39,713 bases of DNA from an uncultured Prevotellaceae bacterium (lineage in GTDB: Bacteria; Bacteroidota; Bacteroidia; Bacteroidales; Bacteroidaceae): the NCBI GenBank assembly GCA_902771155.1, contig CACXVS010000027.1, forward strand, positions 1-39,713. The letters are read 5' to 3'. Both the position numbers and the translations under genes were made by a program. Below are positions 1 through 9,884 of this stretch, piece by piece. A model generated the notes under the pieces. It had not been told where the DNA came from and ran no database searches. It saw only the letters and a list, made by a program, of their open reading frames with translations. The stretch's first letter is position 1. Each line of letters opens with the position of its first letter.

Positions 1-93
1 AAGGAAACTATCAAGTGGACGCTGCAGATATTGGCGTCGGTGATTACGGCGATCTTAACCGCTATGGGAACCACGAGTTGTGTAGGGGCATAA
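1..93 (+). CDS. Smalltalk-type small lipopeptide, 5' end missing
   Basis: The window opens inside a short frame that ends at the TAA at 91-93. The visible 30 residues start KETIKWTLQILASVITAIL and end in TSCVGA: a short charged N-end, one hydrophobic segment and a Cys near the C-terminus. This matches my recollection of the roughly 30-residue smalltalk family of Bacteroidales, usually found beside an HU-like DNA-binding gene and a cell-wall hydrolase gene. Only the Met and perhaps one Lys are missing at the left edge. The peptidase remnant that follows fits that known neighbourhood. The function of the family is unknown. Family assignment is from memory of its pattern and not from a search. 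Confidence 0.6.
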   Translation, partial: KETIKWTLQILASVITAILTAMGTTSCVGA

Positions 94-100
94 CCTTAAG

Positions 101-223
101 ATTGATAATACGCCGCCTCATGCGGCAGTGTTGAACCTGAGGAACCTCTGCGAGAACTGGTTGGAGGAACTGCGGTACAGCTATAACGTACTGGCTGCAC
201 TTCGCCGTGAGGCCGAAGGATAA
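101..223 (+). pseudogene. Remnant of an M15-type (D-Ala-D-Ala carboxypeptidase-like) peptidase gene
   Basis: The frame is open from 86 to the TAA at 221-223 but has no start codon. It reads IDNTPPHAAVLNLRNLCENW and then LEELRYSYNVLAALRREAEG. The first part resembles the N-terminal segment of Bacteroidales M15 peptidases, which carry an IDNTP motif followed by NL-L-E-LEPLR. The catalytic Zn-binding region that should follow is absent; after LEEL the reading jumps to an unrelated short tail. It lies directly after the smalltalk gene, where an intact amidase or peptidase is usually found. I read it as a decayed gene, probably with an internal deletion. A very small real protein cannot be excluded. 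Confidence 0.5.
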
Positions 224-263
224 TAGGCGTAAAACCAAATTAATTAAAAAGTAACCTCAACAA

Positions 264-303
264 AATTGCCTGCCTCCAGCTTATTACTGAGAGACAGGCA
301 ATT
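264..303 (-). terminator. Intrinsic terminator of the TPR gene
   Basis: Arms 264-275 and 292-303 form an 11-of-12 bp stem (AATTGCCTGCCT against AGACAGGCAATT) with a 16-nt loop. Read on the minus strand it follows the stop of the TPR gene by about 25 nt and ends in TTTTGTT. Confidence 0.75.
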
Positions 304-328
304 ATCTTATACCTTACAGTGTGGCTTC

Positions 329-1540
329 TTACTTACTCTCGGCCTCTGCCTGCTTGGTCTCAGGAGCATCGGCACCATAGTAGTTGTAATAAGCGTTGTA
401 ACGGTTGTAACCCCAGCGAGCCTGCAGCATGTCGGGATCGAGCTCCTTTGCCTTGTCGTAGAAGCTGATAGCCTCCTTGTAGAGGTTCTTCTGGGTTTCA
501 CGATCCTCGGTGTTCTGGGCCAGCACGCTCAGAGAGGTACCTGCATAGGTCTGGATAGCGGCATTGTCGGGTTTAAGCTCTGCAGCACGCTTCAGACACT
601 TCACAGCCTCAGCGGGATTGTCGTTGATGATTCCGAGACCCTTGTCGGCAAGGGCTACGAAGTTATCTGGATTAACAGCGAGGGCATCGTCGAGGATCTT
701 CATGGCAGCATCCTTCTCACCAGTAGCGAGCAGCATGTTGTAGAGCTTCTCCATCACACCGTCGGTCTTGTGCTCAGCATAGATCTCCTTCAGCTTGTTG
801 ATATAGCTTACAGAGTCTTCCTTCGACTGCAGACCGTCACCAAGGATCTCCATCTTGAGGTTGAGGGCATTGTCGTACTCCTCGGGCACCTTCATGGTGA
901 TTTCGGCAAGCTCGAGAGCCTTCTGGATGTCCTTCTCCTGATAAGCGAAGACAGCTGCATAGCGGGCTACCTGTCCGAAATAAGGCTTCTGCTGCTCACG
1001 GTCGCAAGCCTGGAACAGGGGGAACTCGTTACTCAGGGTGAAGAGCTCCCAATACTTACGGGCGGTCTTGTTATCTTGAGCTGAAACGGCGTTCTGACCG
1101 GCATTCACCAGCTGGTTGCGTGGACCGAACCACAGACGCTGAGCATTCTTCTCGGCAAACTTAGGAGACACCTTACCCTTTTCGTTGGGCATCTGGTCGT
1201 ACTTGTCGCACTCCTGAGCGGCCTTGATAGCGTTGTAGGCCATCTCTGACATAAGAGCCTCATCGACGGGCTTCGGCTCCTTACCCATCTGGGCGGCTAC
1301 CTGATTCTCGGTCTGAATAGTACTCTGGGCATTGAACTGATCCATAGCCAGATCGACAAGTTTGTTGTAAGCCTTAGCCTTCTCTGCATCGTTAGCGAGA
1401 GAAGCGAGACTGCTGTTGAGCAGGGCCTCAGCCTCAGCATAGGTCTTTGCCTTGAGGATTGCCTTCAGGGCGTCACTGTCACCGGCAAAAGCGGTAGCAC
1501 TGGCCACCAGCATCATTGCCATCATCATTAATTTTTTCAT
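329..1540 (-). CDS. Periplasmic tetratricopeptide-repeat protein
   Basis: The 403-residue product starts with a typical signal peptide (MKKLMMMAMMLVASATAFA, cleavage near residue 19) and has no lipobox or membrane segment after it. The C-terminal half carries at least two TPR-like helix pairs, for example around EKDAAMKILDDALAVNPDN and AEAVKCLKRAAELKPDN, followed by a third near YKEAISFYDKAKELDPD. It should act as a periplasmic scaffold; the partner is unknown. It starts 71 nt after gyrA on the same strand with no promoter of the Bacteroidota type between them, so it is probably co-transcribed with gyrA and ended by the hairpin at 264-303. The exact function is not recognisable. Confidence 0.85.
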   Translation of the reverse strand: MKKLMMMAMMLVASATAFAGDSDALKAILKAKTYAEAEALLNSSLASLANDAEKAKAYNKLVDLAMDQFNAQSTIQTENQVAAQMGKEPKPVDEALMSEMAYNAIKAAQECDKYDQMPNEKGKVSPKFAEKNAQRLWFGPRNQLVNAGQNAVSAQDNKTARKYWELFTLSNEFPLFQACDREQQKPYFGQVARYAAVFAYQEKDIQKALELAEITMKVPEEYDNALNLKMEILGDGLQSKEDSVSYINKLKEIYAEHKTDGVMEKLYNMLLATGEKDAAMKILDDALAVNPDNFVALADKGLGIINDNPAEAVKCLKRAAELKPDNAAIQTYAGTSLSVLAQNTEDRETQKNLYKEAISFYDKAKELDPDMLQARWGYNRYNAYYNYYGADAPETKQAEAESK

Positions 1541-1611
1541 AAGCCTTTAAATTGGTTGATAATGTTATTATTAGTGATTATACTTTATTGACGTAAAAAC
1601 TTGCGATTGGT

Positions 1612-4122
1612 TTAATCGGCGCTCTCCTCGTCAACCACCTCAGCGGTCTCGATGTCCTCATCCTCGGCCTGTGAGTGCATCACCTTGCAGACGCTGGCGA
1701 TGACGTCGTTCTTCTTGGCGAGGTTGATGAGACGAACACCCTGGGTGGCACGACCCATGACGCGCACATCGGCCACCTTCAGGCGGATGAGGATTCCCGA
1801 CTTGTTGATGATCATCAGGTCGTTCTCGTCGGTAACCACCTTGATGGCCACCAGACGGCCTGTCTTCTCTGTGACAGCGAGCGTCTTCACACCCTTGGCG
1901 CCACGAGCGGTCTTGCGATAGTCTTCTACCTCAGAGCGCTTGCCGTAGCCGTTCTCAGACACCACCATGATGGTCTCGACGTTAGGATCGTTGACGCATA
2001 CCAGACCGACCACCTCGTCGTCGCCACCATCGAGGCGCATACCTATAACACCTGTAGATACACGACCCATGGTACGCACATCGTTCTCGTCGAAGCGTAC
2101 GGCACGACCATTGCGGTTGGCCATCAGCAGCTCGTTGTGACCATTGGTCAGACGAACGCCTACCACCTCGTCGCCCTCATTGATATTGATGGCACGCACA
2201 CCTGCGGCACGTACATTCTTATACTGATCAAGACGGGTCTTCTTAATGATACCCTGCTTGGTGGCGAATACCACATAGTGGGTCTTGAGGAACTCCTCGT
2301 CGTTGAAGTTCTTGATGCGCAGTACGGCATTGATGGCATCGTCGGGCTCGATGTTCAGCATATTCTGGATGGCACGGCCCTTCGAGTTCTTGTCGCCCTC
2401 GGGTATCTCGTAGCACTTCTGCCAGTAGCAGCGACCCTTCTGGGTGAAGAAGAGCAGCGTGTTGTGCATGGTGGCAGGATAGATATACTCGGTGAAGTCG
2501 TTGTCGCGATGACGGGCAGCCTTGGCTCCTACACCACCACGACCCTGCTCGTGGAACTCGTCGAGCTTGGTGCGCTTGATGTAACCCATGTGGGAGACGG
2601 TGATCACCACGGGATCGTCGGGATAGAAGTCTTCGGCATTAAACTCGTGGTCGAACGGAATGATCTCCGTACGGCGCTCGTCGCCATACTTCTCCTTCAC
2701 CTCCTGTAGCTCGTCTTTCATCACCTGCTTACAGCGCTCGGGATTGTCGAGGATCTCCTGCAAGTCGGCAATGAGCTTCATCAGGTCGTCGTACTCCTGA
2801 TGGAGCTGATCGACGCGCAGACCGGTAAGCTGAGACAGACGCATATCGACGATGGCCTTCGACTGGAGCTCGTCGAGTTCGAAACGCTGCTCCAGGTTGC
2901 GCTGGGCGTCGGTGGGTGTCTTAGAGTTGCGAATAATATGTACAACCTCGTCGATATTATTAACGGCAATAATCAAACCTTCAAGGATGTGGGCACGCTC
3001 CTGAGCCTTACGCAGGTCGTACTGTGTGCGACGGATAGTGACATCGTGGCGGTGCTCAACGAAGTACTTGACGCACTCCTTGAGGTTGAGCAGACGAGGA
3101 CGACCTTTAACCAGCGCAATGTTATTCACTGAGAATGAGCTCTGTAGAGCCGTCATCTTGAAGAGCTTGTTGAGCAGTACATTGGCATTGGCATCGCGCT
3201 TCACATCGACCACGATACGCATGCCCTGACGGCCTGACTCATCGTTGACATTGGCCACACCTTCAATCTTGTGCTGGTTAGCCAGATCAGCGATGTAAGC
3301 CACGAGGTCGGCCTTATTGACTCCATAAGGAATTTCTGTGACAACAATCTTGTCGTGAGTCTCTCCACTCTCGATCTCAGCCTTGGCACGCATCACAATA
3401 CGGCCACGACCTGTCTCGTAGGCATCGCGCACACCCTGCAGACCATAAATATAGGCGCCTGTGGGGAAGTCGGGACCTGGGATATACTGCATGAGTCCGT
3501 CGGTATCGATATCGGGATTGTCGATATAGGCACAGCAGCCATCGATGACCTCACCCAGATTGTGGGTAGGCATATTGGTGGCCATACCCACGGCAATACC
3601 GTTACCACCGTTCACCAACAGATTAGGAATCTTGGTAGGCATGACGGTAGGCTCCTGAAGCGAGTCGTCAAAGTTGTTCATCATATCGACGGTCTCCTTC
3701 TCGAGGTCGTCCATGATATGCTCACCCATCTTAGAGAGTCGGCACTCGGTGTATCGCATGGCAGCTGGGGAGTCGCCATCTACAGAACCGAAGTTTCCCT
3801 GACCATCGACGAGCGTATAGCGCATGTTCCAGTCCTGAGCCATACGAACGAGGGCACCATAGACTGAAGAGTCGCCATGGGGGTGGTACTTACCGAGCAC
3901 CTCACCTACTACGCGCGCACATTTCTTATAAGGTTGGGTAGAGACATTGTTAATATTCATCATACCATAAAGGATACGGCGATGCACCGGCTTAAAGCCG
4001 TCGCGTACATCGGGAAGGGCACGTGCCACAATGACTGACATAGAGTAGTCGATGTAGCTTGACTTCATTTCCTCCTCGATGTTAATCTTAAGAATTCTGT
4101 CGTTGTCGAATGTTTGATCCAT
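1612..4122 (-). CDS. gyrA: DNA gyrase subunit A
   Basis: The 836-residue protein is the DNA-cleaving subunit of gyrase. The winged-helix/tower domain is N-terminal, with the catalytic tyrosine at Tyr124 in AAMRYTE. The quinolone-determining region reads [17 protein letters not shown], so Ser85 sits at the E. coli Ser83 position and Gly89 at the Asp87 position. The C-terminal half has the repeated blades of the DNA-wrapping beta-pinwheel. The GyrA box is degenerate: QGRGGVG where the classic form is QRRGGKG. The protein ends in an acidic tail ([17 protein letters not shown]). The start ATG at 4122 gives the usual N-terminus and lies about 85 nt downstream of a strong promoter. A ParC identity is less likely because of the long pinwheel and the box remnant. 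Confidence 0.95.
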   Translation of the reverse strand: MDQTFDNDRILKINIEEEMKSSYIDYSMSVIVARALPDVRDGFKPVHRRILYGMMNINNVSTQPYKKCARVVGEVLGKYHPHGDSSVYGALVRMAQDWNMRYTLVDGQGNFGSVDGDSPAAMRYTECRLSKMGEHIMDDLEKETVDMMNNFDDSLQEPTVMPTKIPNLLVNGGNGIAVGMATNMPTHNLGEVIDGCCAYIDNPDIDTDGLMQYIPGPDFPTGAYIYGLQGVRDAYETGRGRIVMRAKAEIESGETHDKIVVTEIPYGVNKADLVAYIADLANQHKIEGVANVNDESGRQGMRIVVDVKRDANANVLLNKLFKMTALQSSFSVNNIALVKGRPRLLNLKECVKYFVEHRHDVTIRRTQYDLRKAQERAHILEGLIIAVNNIDEVVHIIRNSKTPTDAQRNLEQRFELDELQSKAIVDMRLSQLTGLRVDQLHQEYDDLMKLIADLQEILDNPERCKQVMKDELQEVKEKYGDERRTEIIPFDHEFNAEDFYPDDPVVITVSHMGYIKRTKLDEFHEQGRGGVGAKAARHRDNDFTEYIYPATMHNTLLFFTQKGRCYWQKCYEIPEGDKNSKGRAIQNMLNIEPDDAINAVLRIKNFNDEEFLKTHYVVFATKQGIIKKTRLDQYKNVRAAGVRAININEGDEVVGVRLTNGHNELLMANRNGRAVRFDENDVRTMGRVSTGVIGMRLDGGDDEVVGLVCVNDPNVETIMVVSENGYGKRSEVEDYRKTARGAKGVKTLAVTEKTGRLVAIKVVTDENDLMIINKSGILIRLKVADVRVMGRATQGVRLINLAKKNDVIASVCKVMHSQAEDEDIETAEVVDEESAD

Positions 4123-4210
4123 CTTTTTATTTTACTATTTGACTATTTACTATTTTCTAGATTTTGCGTTTAAGGCACTTTTTAAGCCCGCTGACGCATT
4201 TTTAACCGTG

Positions 4211-4242
4211 CAAAGGTACTTATTTTTTTTAAGCTAACCAAA
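4211..4242 (-). promoter_or_regulatory. Promoter of gyrA
   Basis: On the minus strand TTTG (4242-4239), 20 nt, TACCTTTG (4218-4211) matches the Bacteroidota -33/-7 consensus exactly. It leaves a leader of about 85 nt before the gyrA ATG; the leader carries AAATAGT-like short repeats (4131-4160). Confidence 0.8.
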
Positions 4243-4307
4243 CCTTTTAAGCTATTTTAGCGGAAAGTTTTTTAGAATAAATGGCACGATGTTTGCAGAA
4301 TTATTCG

Positions 4308-4315
4308 TATCTTTG
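4308..4315 (+). promoter_or_regulatory. Promoter -7 element of clpC
   Basis: TATCTTTG followed by C matches TAnnTTTG. No good TTTG lies at the expected -33 distance, so this is a -7 match only. The transcript would have a leader of about 43 nt before the clpC ATG at 4364. Confidence 0.6.
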
Positions 4316-4363
4316 CAAAGTAGAACAGAAAACAGTAATCAAGTAATAAGGTAAAAAGTAACA

Positions 4364-6901
4364 ATGACTAGCCAGTTTTCACCCAGAGTATCAGAGATAC
4401 TGGCCTTCTCGAGAGAGGAGGCTGCGCGCCTGGCCAGCCGTTCGGTAGGGCCAGAACACCTGCTGCTGGGAATGCTCAGAAGCAGTAACGGTCCTGTCAT
4501 CGACCTGTTCCACAGGCTCAACCTGAACCTGCAGTCAGTGAAGACAGAACTGGAACAGCGCGTAAGAGAAGACGAAATCGGGACTCCCATCCTTACGACA
4601 GAGCTCGTGCTGAACGAGAAAGCAAGCAACATACTGAAGCTCGCCGTACTGGAGGCCCGCATACAGAGAACGACAAAAGTGGACGAACAGCACTTGCTGC
4701 TGGCCATCCTGCACGATGCCGTAAACAACGGCGCCAAACAAGTTTTAGAATTGAACAATATGAATTACGAAGACGCTTTGGCCATGCTATATGCTCCCAA
4801 GAACAACAGTGTCATTGACGGGATTGGGCTGCCCGACGAGGAAGAGGATGATTTCGAGGAAACCACCAACACCTCGGGCAAATCGTCGAACGCTGGTTCG
4901 ACAGGCACCACTACCGCTACACAGAAGAAACAGAACTCGAAGACACCTGTGCTCGACACCTTCGGCACCGACCTGACACTGGCTGCGGCTGAAGGCAAAC
5001 TGGATCCCTGCGTGGGGCGACAGAAAGAAATACAGCGCATTATCGAGATTCTGGGTCGTAGGAAGAAGAACAACCCGATATTGATAGGTGAGCCCGGCGT
5101 GGGCAAGAGTGCCATCGTGGAAGGACTGGCACAGCTGATTGCCGAGCACCACACGAGTCCGATGCTCTTCGGCAAGCGCATCTATACCCTCGACATGACG
5201 GGTGTAGTGGCCGGTACAAAGTATCGTGGACAGTTTGAGGAGCGCCTGAAGGCACTGATGAAAGAGCTGGAGGCCAACCCTGACGTAATCGTGTTTATCG
5301 ACGAGATCCACACCATCATCGGAGCCGGATCGACACCTGGCAGCATGGATGCCGCTAACATCATGAAACCTGCGCTGGCAAGGGGTACCATACAGTGCAT
5401 CGGAGCAACGACACTTGACGAATACCGTAACTCGATAGAGAAAGACGGTGCCCTGGAGCGCCGATTCCAGAAGGTACAGGTGGAGCCTACCACCAACGAG
5501 GAGACACTGCAGATACTGCGTAACATCAAGGACCGCTACGAACAGCACCACCACGTGACTTATACCGACGAGGCCCTGGTGGCATGTGTCAAATTGACAG
5601 ACCGCTATGTGACAGACCGCTTTATGCCCGACAAAGCCATTGACGCCCTTGACGAGACGGGCTCGCGCGTACATCTAGGAAATGCTCAGATTCCCCCAGA
5701 GATTGCCGAAAAGGAGAGTGAGATTGCCAGCGTGAAGGAGAAAAAGCAGTGGGCCGTGAAGAATCAGAACTTCGAACTGGCTGCCGGCTATCGTGACCGT
5801 CAAACAGCACTTGAGGCAGAACTGAATGAGCTGAACGAGCGCTGGAGCAAGGGCGAGGACGAGGAACGGCAGATGGTGGATGCCGAGCAGGTGGCTGAAG
5901 TGGTGGCTATGATGACGGGTGTGCCTGCCCAGCGTATGGCTGAGGAGGAGGGTATCCGGTTGAAGGGCATGGCACAGGAGCTGAAGAACGCCGTCATCGC
6001 CCAGGATGCCGCCATCGACAAGATGGTAAAGGCCATACAGAGAAACCGAGTAGGCCTGAAGGATCCCAACCACCCCATAGGTGTGTTTATGTTCCTTGGT
6101 CCTACAGGTGTGGGTAAGACGTATCTGGCCAAGAAACTGGCAGAGTTTATGTTTGGCAGCAGTGATGCACTGATTCGTATCGACATGAGCGAATACACGG
6201 AGAGTTTCAACACCTCACGACTGATTGGTGCACCTCCGGGCTATGTGGGCTACGAGGAAGGTGGACAGCTGACGGAACGCGTACGTCGCCACCCCTACTC
6301 CATCGTGCTGCTCGACGAGATTGAGAAAGCGCATGGCAACGTGTTCAACCTATTGTTGCAGGTTCTGGACGAGGGTCGCCTGACAGACGGCAATGGACGC
6401 TTTGTGGATTTCCGTAATACGGTGATTATCATGACCTCGAATGCTGGTACACGACAACTGAAGGACTTTGGACGTGGTGTTGGTTTCAGTGCCTCGGGCA
6501 GTACAGGACTGGCCCTCAACGACAAAGACAAACAGCATGCTCGCGACATTGTGCAGAAGGCGCTGTCGAAGCAGTTCTCACCAGAGTTCCTGAACCGTCT
6601 CGACGAGATCATCACCTTCGATCAGCTCGACCTCGAAGCCATCAAAAGAATCATCGACATCGAGTTGAAGAGTCTGTATCAACGTATCGAACAGATTGGC
6701 TACCACGTCAATCTCTCTGAAGAGGCCAAGGAGTTTGTGGCCACTAAGGGCTACGACGTACAGTTTGGTGCCCGTCCGCTGAAACGAGCCATTCAGAACT
6801 ATATCGAAGACGGTATCAGCGATATCATTGTGAATGGCGACTTGCCACTAGGCTCGGTTATCCATATCACACTGAAAGAAAATGAGTTAGCATTCAGCTA
6901 A
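4364..6901 (+). CDS. clpC: ClpC-type AAA+ unfoldase of the Clp protease
   Basis: The 845-residue protein is a two-ring Hsp100 chaperone that unfolds substrates for ClpP in the cytosol. Order of domains: N-terminal Clp repeat domain (residues 1-150); an acidic, Ser/Thr-rich linker (about 155-195); first AAA+ module with Walker A GEPGVGKS near residue 240 and Walker B VIVFIDEIHT; a middle region with a UVR-like helix (NQNFELAAGYRDRQTALEAEL, about 465-490); second AAA+ module with GPTGVGKT near residue 580 and IVLLDEIE; and the C-terminal D2-small domain. The short middle region and UVR-like motif place it with ClpC and not ClpB. The gene stands alone between divergent gyrA and convergent nadE. 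Confidence 0.93.
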   Translation: MTSQFSPRVSEILAFSREEAARLASRSVGPEHLLLGMLRSSNGPVIDLFHRLNLNLQSVKTELEQRVREDEIGTPILTTELVLNEKASNILKLAVLEARIQRTTKVDEQHLLLAILHDAVNNGAKQVLELNNMNYEDALAMLYAPKNNSVIDGIGLPDEEEDDFEETTNTSGKSSNAGSTGTTTATQKKQNSKTPVLDTFGTDLTLAAAEGKLDPCVGRQKEIQRIIEILGRRKKNNPILIGEPGVGKSAIVEGLAQLIAEHHTSPMLFGKRIYTLDMTGVVAGTKYRGQFEERLKALMKELEANPDVIVFIDEIHTIIGAGSTPGSMDAANIMKPALARGTIQCIGATTLDEYRNSIEKDGALERRFQKVQVEPTTNEETLQILRNIKDRYEQHHHVTYTDEALVACVKLTDRYVTDRFMPDKAIDALDETGSRVHLGNAQIPPEIAEKESEIASVKEKKQWAVKNQNFELAAGYRDRQTALEAELNELNERWSKGEDEERQMVDAEQVAEVVAMMTGVPAQRMAEEEGIRLKGMAQELKNAVIAQDAAIDKMVKAIQRNRVGLKDPNHPIGVFMFLGPTGVGKTYLAKKLAEFMFGSSDALIRIDMSEYTESFNTSRLIGAPPGYVGYEEGGQLTERVRRHPYSIVLLDEIEKAHGNVFNLLLQVLDEGRLTDGNGRFVDFRNTVIIMTSNAGTRQLKDFGRGVGFSASGSTGLALNDKDKQHARDIVQKALSKQFSPEFLNRLDEIITFDQLDLEAIKRIIDIELKSLYQRIEQIGYHVNLSEEAKEFVATKGYDVQFGARPLKRAIQNYIEDGISDIIVNGDLPLGSVIHITLKENELAFS

Positions 6902-6909
6902 CTCATTTT
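6879..6909. terminator. Bidirectional terminator between clpC and nadE
   Basis: Perfect 13-bp arms (6879-6891 and 6897-6909, AAAATGAGTTAGC) enclose a 5-nt loop. The clpC stop codon (6899-6901) is inside the right arm. Both strands end the stem in a T-rich run, so it can end clpC and the converging nadE transcript. Confidence 0.85.
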
Positions 6910-6919
6910 TCTTTATACC

Positions 6920-6957
6920 CTTTTACTTTTTTACCTTTTTACCTTTTTACCTTTTAC
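6920..6957. repeat. Short tandem repeat of the ACCTTTTT type
   Basis: TTACCTTTTT-like units recur with a period of 7-8 bp between the clpC terminator and the nadE stop codon. The same unit, read as GGTAAAAA on the other strand, appears in the carA leader (20808-20826) and once in the clpC leader (4350-4356). Confidence 0.7.
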
Positions 6958-8891
6958 AAACTCTCGCACTCGTTGATCCACAGGGCATAAGAGGCATCGC
7001 TCGGCATACGCCAGTCGCCTCGTGGCGAGAGACTCACACTACCCACCTTCGGACCATCGGGCAGACAACTGCGCTTGAACTGCTGGGTAAAGAAACGACG
7101 GCAGAACGTGGTGAGCCACTTCTTCACGACATCCTCGGTGTAGATCTCTTCTACACCATCCACAGGCGAGGCTGTGCAGAAGGCGCGCTTAGCCATGAGG
7201 AAAATTTTTCTTGGGCTGAAACCGAAACGCAGAAAATAATAGAGGAAGAAGTCGTGGAGCTCGTAAGGTCCTACCAGATCTTCCGTCTTCTGCTTGATAT
7301 TACCATGTTCGTCGGCAGGAATCAGTTCCGGAGAGATGGGGGTATCTACGATATCCAAAAGCACGTCGGTAGCCATCTCACCGGCAATATAACTCACCAG
7401 ATAGCGGATCAGCGTCTTGGGCACCCCGGCATTCACACCATACATCGACATGTGGTCACCGTTATACGTGGCCCATCCTAATGCCAACTCAGAGAGATCG
7501 CCTGTACCAACGACAATGGCATTCTCCTTATTAGCCACATCCATCAGGATCTGCGTACGCTCACGGGCCTGAGAATTCTCGTAGGTCACGTCATGCACCT
7601 TCATGTCGTGTCCGATATCCTCGAAATGCTGGGTGACAGCCTTGGCAATGCTGATTTCACGAATGGTGACTCCCAACGTCTGCATCAATTTGACAGCATT
7701 GTTATGGGTGCGGTCGGTGGTACCGAAACCTGGCATCGTGATACCAATGATACCCTTACGGTCGAGTCCCAGTTTGTCGAAGGCTTTAACCGTAACCAGC
7801 AAAGCCAACGTGGAGTCAAGACCACCGCTGATGCCTATCACAGCCTTTGAGGCTTTGATATGATAGAGACGCTTGGCGAGTCCGGCCACCTGGATATTAA
7901 GGATCTCCTCACAGGTGGACTGCATATTTTCTGCCTTCGGAATAAAGGGATGGGGATCGATGTCACGCTGCAGCTCGAACTCACGTAGTGCTACGGGTTT
8001 ACAAGTTATTTCTACGGCATGGGCACGACGCTGGGCATTGATAAACGTGGTGTTGGTGCGACGCTCTACGCGCAATTTCTCCACATCGATCTGACAATTC
8101 TGAATCTGAGGCTGGAAGGAGAAACGGGAGCCCTCTACGAGCAGATGACCATTCTCGAAGATCAGGGCATTGCCGCCATAGACGGCATCCTGAGTGGATT
8201 CGCCAAAACCACAGCTGGCATAGACATAGCCACAGATGGTGCGGGCACTCTGCTGAGCCAACAGCGACTTCAGGTAAGTATGCTTGCCCAACACCTCGTT
8301 GCTGGCAGAAAGGTTGAAGATGATATCAGCACCTGCCACTGCGAGATTATTGCTGGGGGGAATAGGTGCCCATACATCCTCACATATCTCTATACCAAAC
8401 TTCATGCCATCGGAGGTAACAAAGAGCTTAGGCTCTGAACTGACAGAAACCTGTCCTCCTGCGAAATAGATCTCCGAAGGATTCAGATCCTGGGCAGAGG
8501 CAAACCAGCGCTTCTCGTAGAACTCGGCATAGTTGGGCAGGTAGGTCTTAGGCACAATACCCAGCAGCGAACCGCTCTGAATGACGGCGGCACAGTTATA
8601 AAGCAGACCATTGATAACCACTGGCAGACCAACGATGGAGATAATGTCGAGTTTACGCGTAAAGTCGAGCAGCGTGAGTACAGCCGATTCTGCACGATCG
8701 AGTAATAACTGTTCCTTGAACAGATCCTGGCAGGTGTAACCCGTCATACAGAGCTCTGGAAACACGATGACCTCTACGCCACGACCTTCAGCCTGAGCAA
8801 TCAGACTCTCGATCTGCTGTACGTTGTATTCCACATCGGCCACCTTCACTGCAGGAACGGCAGCTGCTACTTTTACAAATCCATATTTCAT
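6954..8891 (-). CDS. nadE: Glutamine-dependent NAD+ synthetase
   Basis: The 645-residue enzyme makes NAD+ from deamido-NAD+, ATP and glutamine. The N-terminal half is a nitrilase-fold glutaminase with the Glu-Lys-Cys triad visible: Glu46 in FPELCMTGY, Lys in VPKTYLPNY and Cys in GIEICEDVW. The C-terminal half is the synthetase with the ATP pyrophosphatase loop GISGGLDSTLAL and the downstream VVGTGDLSELALGWATYNGDH signature. The length suits the two-domain form, so free ammonia is not needed. It has its own promoter at 8936-8968, divergent from prmA, and shares a terminator with clpC. Confidence 0.95.
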   Translation of the reverse strand: MKYGFVKVAAAVPAVKVADVEYNVQQIESLIAQAEGRGVEVIVFPELCMTGYTCQDLFKEQLLLDRAESAVLTLLDFTRKLDIISIVGLPVVINGLLYNCAAVIQSGSLLGIVPKTYLPNYAEFYEKRWFASAQDLNPSEIYFAGGQVSVSSEPKLFVTSDGMKFGIEICEDVWAPIPPSNNLAVAGADIIFNLSASNEVLGKHTYLKSLLAQQSARTICGYVYASCGFGESTQDAVYGGNALIFENGHLLVEGSRFSFQPQIQNCQIDVEKLRVERRTNTTFINAQRRAHAVEITCKPVALREFELQRDIDPHPFIPKAENMQSTCEEILNIQVAGLAKRLYHIKASKAVIGISGGLDSTLALLVTVKAFDKLGLDRKGIIGITMPGFGTTDRTHNNAVKLMQTLGVTIREISIAKAVTQHFEDIGHDMKVHDVTYENSQARERTQILMDVANKENAIVVGTGDLSELALGWATYNGDHMSMYGVNAGVPKTLIRYLVSYIAGEMATDVLLDIVDTPISPELIPADEHGNIKQKTEDLVGPYELHDFFLYYFLRFGFSPRKIFLMAKRAFCTASPVDGVEEIYTEDVVKKWLTTFCRRFFTQQFKRSCLPDGPKVGSVSLSPRGDWRMPSDASYALWINECESL

Positions 8892-8935
8892 AGCTTTTAT
8901 CTTTTGGATATGGTCAATAATGCATTATTTGCGTG

Positions 8936-8968
8936 CAAAGATAACATAATTTTAGATAAAAAGCCAAA
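8936..8968 (-). promoter_or_regulatory. Promoter of nadE
   Basis: On the minus strand TTTG (8968-8965), 21 nt, TATCTTTG (8943-8936). The start codon is at 8891, giving a leader of about 40 nt. Confidence 0.75.
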
Positions 8969-8996
8969 CTTGTGGCCGGAATTTCGATGTTTTTTG

Positions 8997-9004
8997 TAAT
9001 TTTG
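8997..9004 (+). promoter_or_regulatory. Promoter -7 element of prmA
   Basis: TAATTTTG matches TAnnTTTG and lies 20 nt before the prmA ATG. No TTTG is found at the -33 distance. It is back-to-back with the nadE promoter. Confidence 0.5.
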
Positions 9005-9024
9005 TCCCCGAAACGGCAGACGTT

Positions 9025-9876
9025 ATGAAATATTACGAAATAGAATTCAGCATAAAACCCTATTCTTCCGATGCCAGCGACATCGTGGCAGCCTTGGCAG
9101 GAGAAGCAGGTTTTGAGACCTTCGAAGAGACTGAAACGGGGCTGAAAGGCTACGTGCAACAGGCACTCTTCTCTGAGGACACCTTACGAGAAGTACTCAA
9201 CGACTTCCCCTTTGAGGGTGTCAATGTGAGTTACGAGATTCGTGAGGCTGAAGATCGCGACTGGAATGAACAGTGGGAGCAGGAGGGCTTCGAACCCATT
9301 GTCATCGATAATCGTCTGGTCATTCATGATGGACGCCATCTGTCTGAAGGCGATTTCCCTGTTGTCATCGAGATTGATGCCAAACTGGCTTTTGGCACAG
9401 GTACCCATGAGACCACCCGTATGATTTGTGCCACACTGCTTGACAGCGACCTTCATGGCAAGCGTATTCTTGACTGCGGTACGGGTACAGGTATCCTGTC
9501 CATCTGTGCCCTGAAACTAGGAGCACGCGAAGCCGTGGGTTACGACATCGACGAATGGTCGGCTGATAACGCCCGTCATAATGCGGTGATCAATGGTGTT
9601 GACAGCCATTTTCAGTCACTCCTTGGCGACGCTTCTATATTAAATAAGGTAGAGGGGAATTTCGACGTGGTGTTAGCCAACATTAACCGTAACATTCTGT
9701 TGGCCGACCTTCCCTGTTTCCGGGAGAAGATGGCCCCCGGGGCCAAACTTGTCCTCAGTGGCTTCTATACAGCCGACAGTCATTTCCTGATTGAGAAGGC
9801 TGCCTCGCTGGGGCTTCGGCTCTCATCGCAAAAGGAGGAACAAGACTGGGCCTGTCTCGTATTTACAAATGAATAG
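9025..9876 (+). CDS. prmA: Ribosomal protein L11 methyltransferase
   Basis: The 283-residue cytosolic enzyme methylates ribosomal protein L11 using S-adenosylmethionine. The first ~110 residues form the L11-recognition region typical of PrmA; FGTGTHETTRM precedes the Rossmann-fold SAM site ILDCGTGTGILSICALKLG (around residues 149-168), and the motif VVLANINRNIL takes the place of the usual NI-hydrophobic catalytic segment. Length fits the family. The stop codon is 2-8 nt before the next gene, depending on which start that gene uses, so the two form an operon. Confidence 0.93.
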   Translation: MKYYEIEFSIKPYSSDASDIVAALAGEAGFETFEETETGLKGYVQQALFSEDTLREVLNDFPFEGVNVSYEIREAEDRDWNEQWEQEGFEPIVIDNRLVIHDGRHLSEGDFPVVIEIDAKLAFGTGTHETTRMICATLLDSDLHGKRILDCGTGTGILSICALKLGAREAVGYDIDEWSADNARHNAVINGVDSHFQSLLGDASILNKVEGNFDVVLANINRNILLADLPCFREKMAPGAKLVLSGFYTADSHFLIEKAASLGLRLSSQKEEQDWACLVFTNE

Positions 9877-9884
9877 ATATGTGT

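Noticed and set aside
1675..2709. Long open frame antisense to gyrA
   Set aside because: It mirrors gyrA codons, has biased and low-complexity composition, and has no promoter or recognisable domain.
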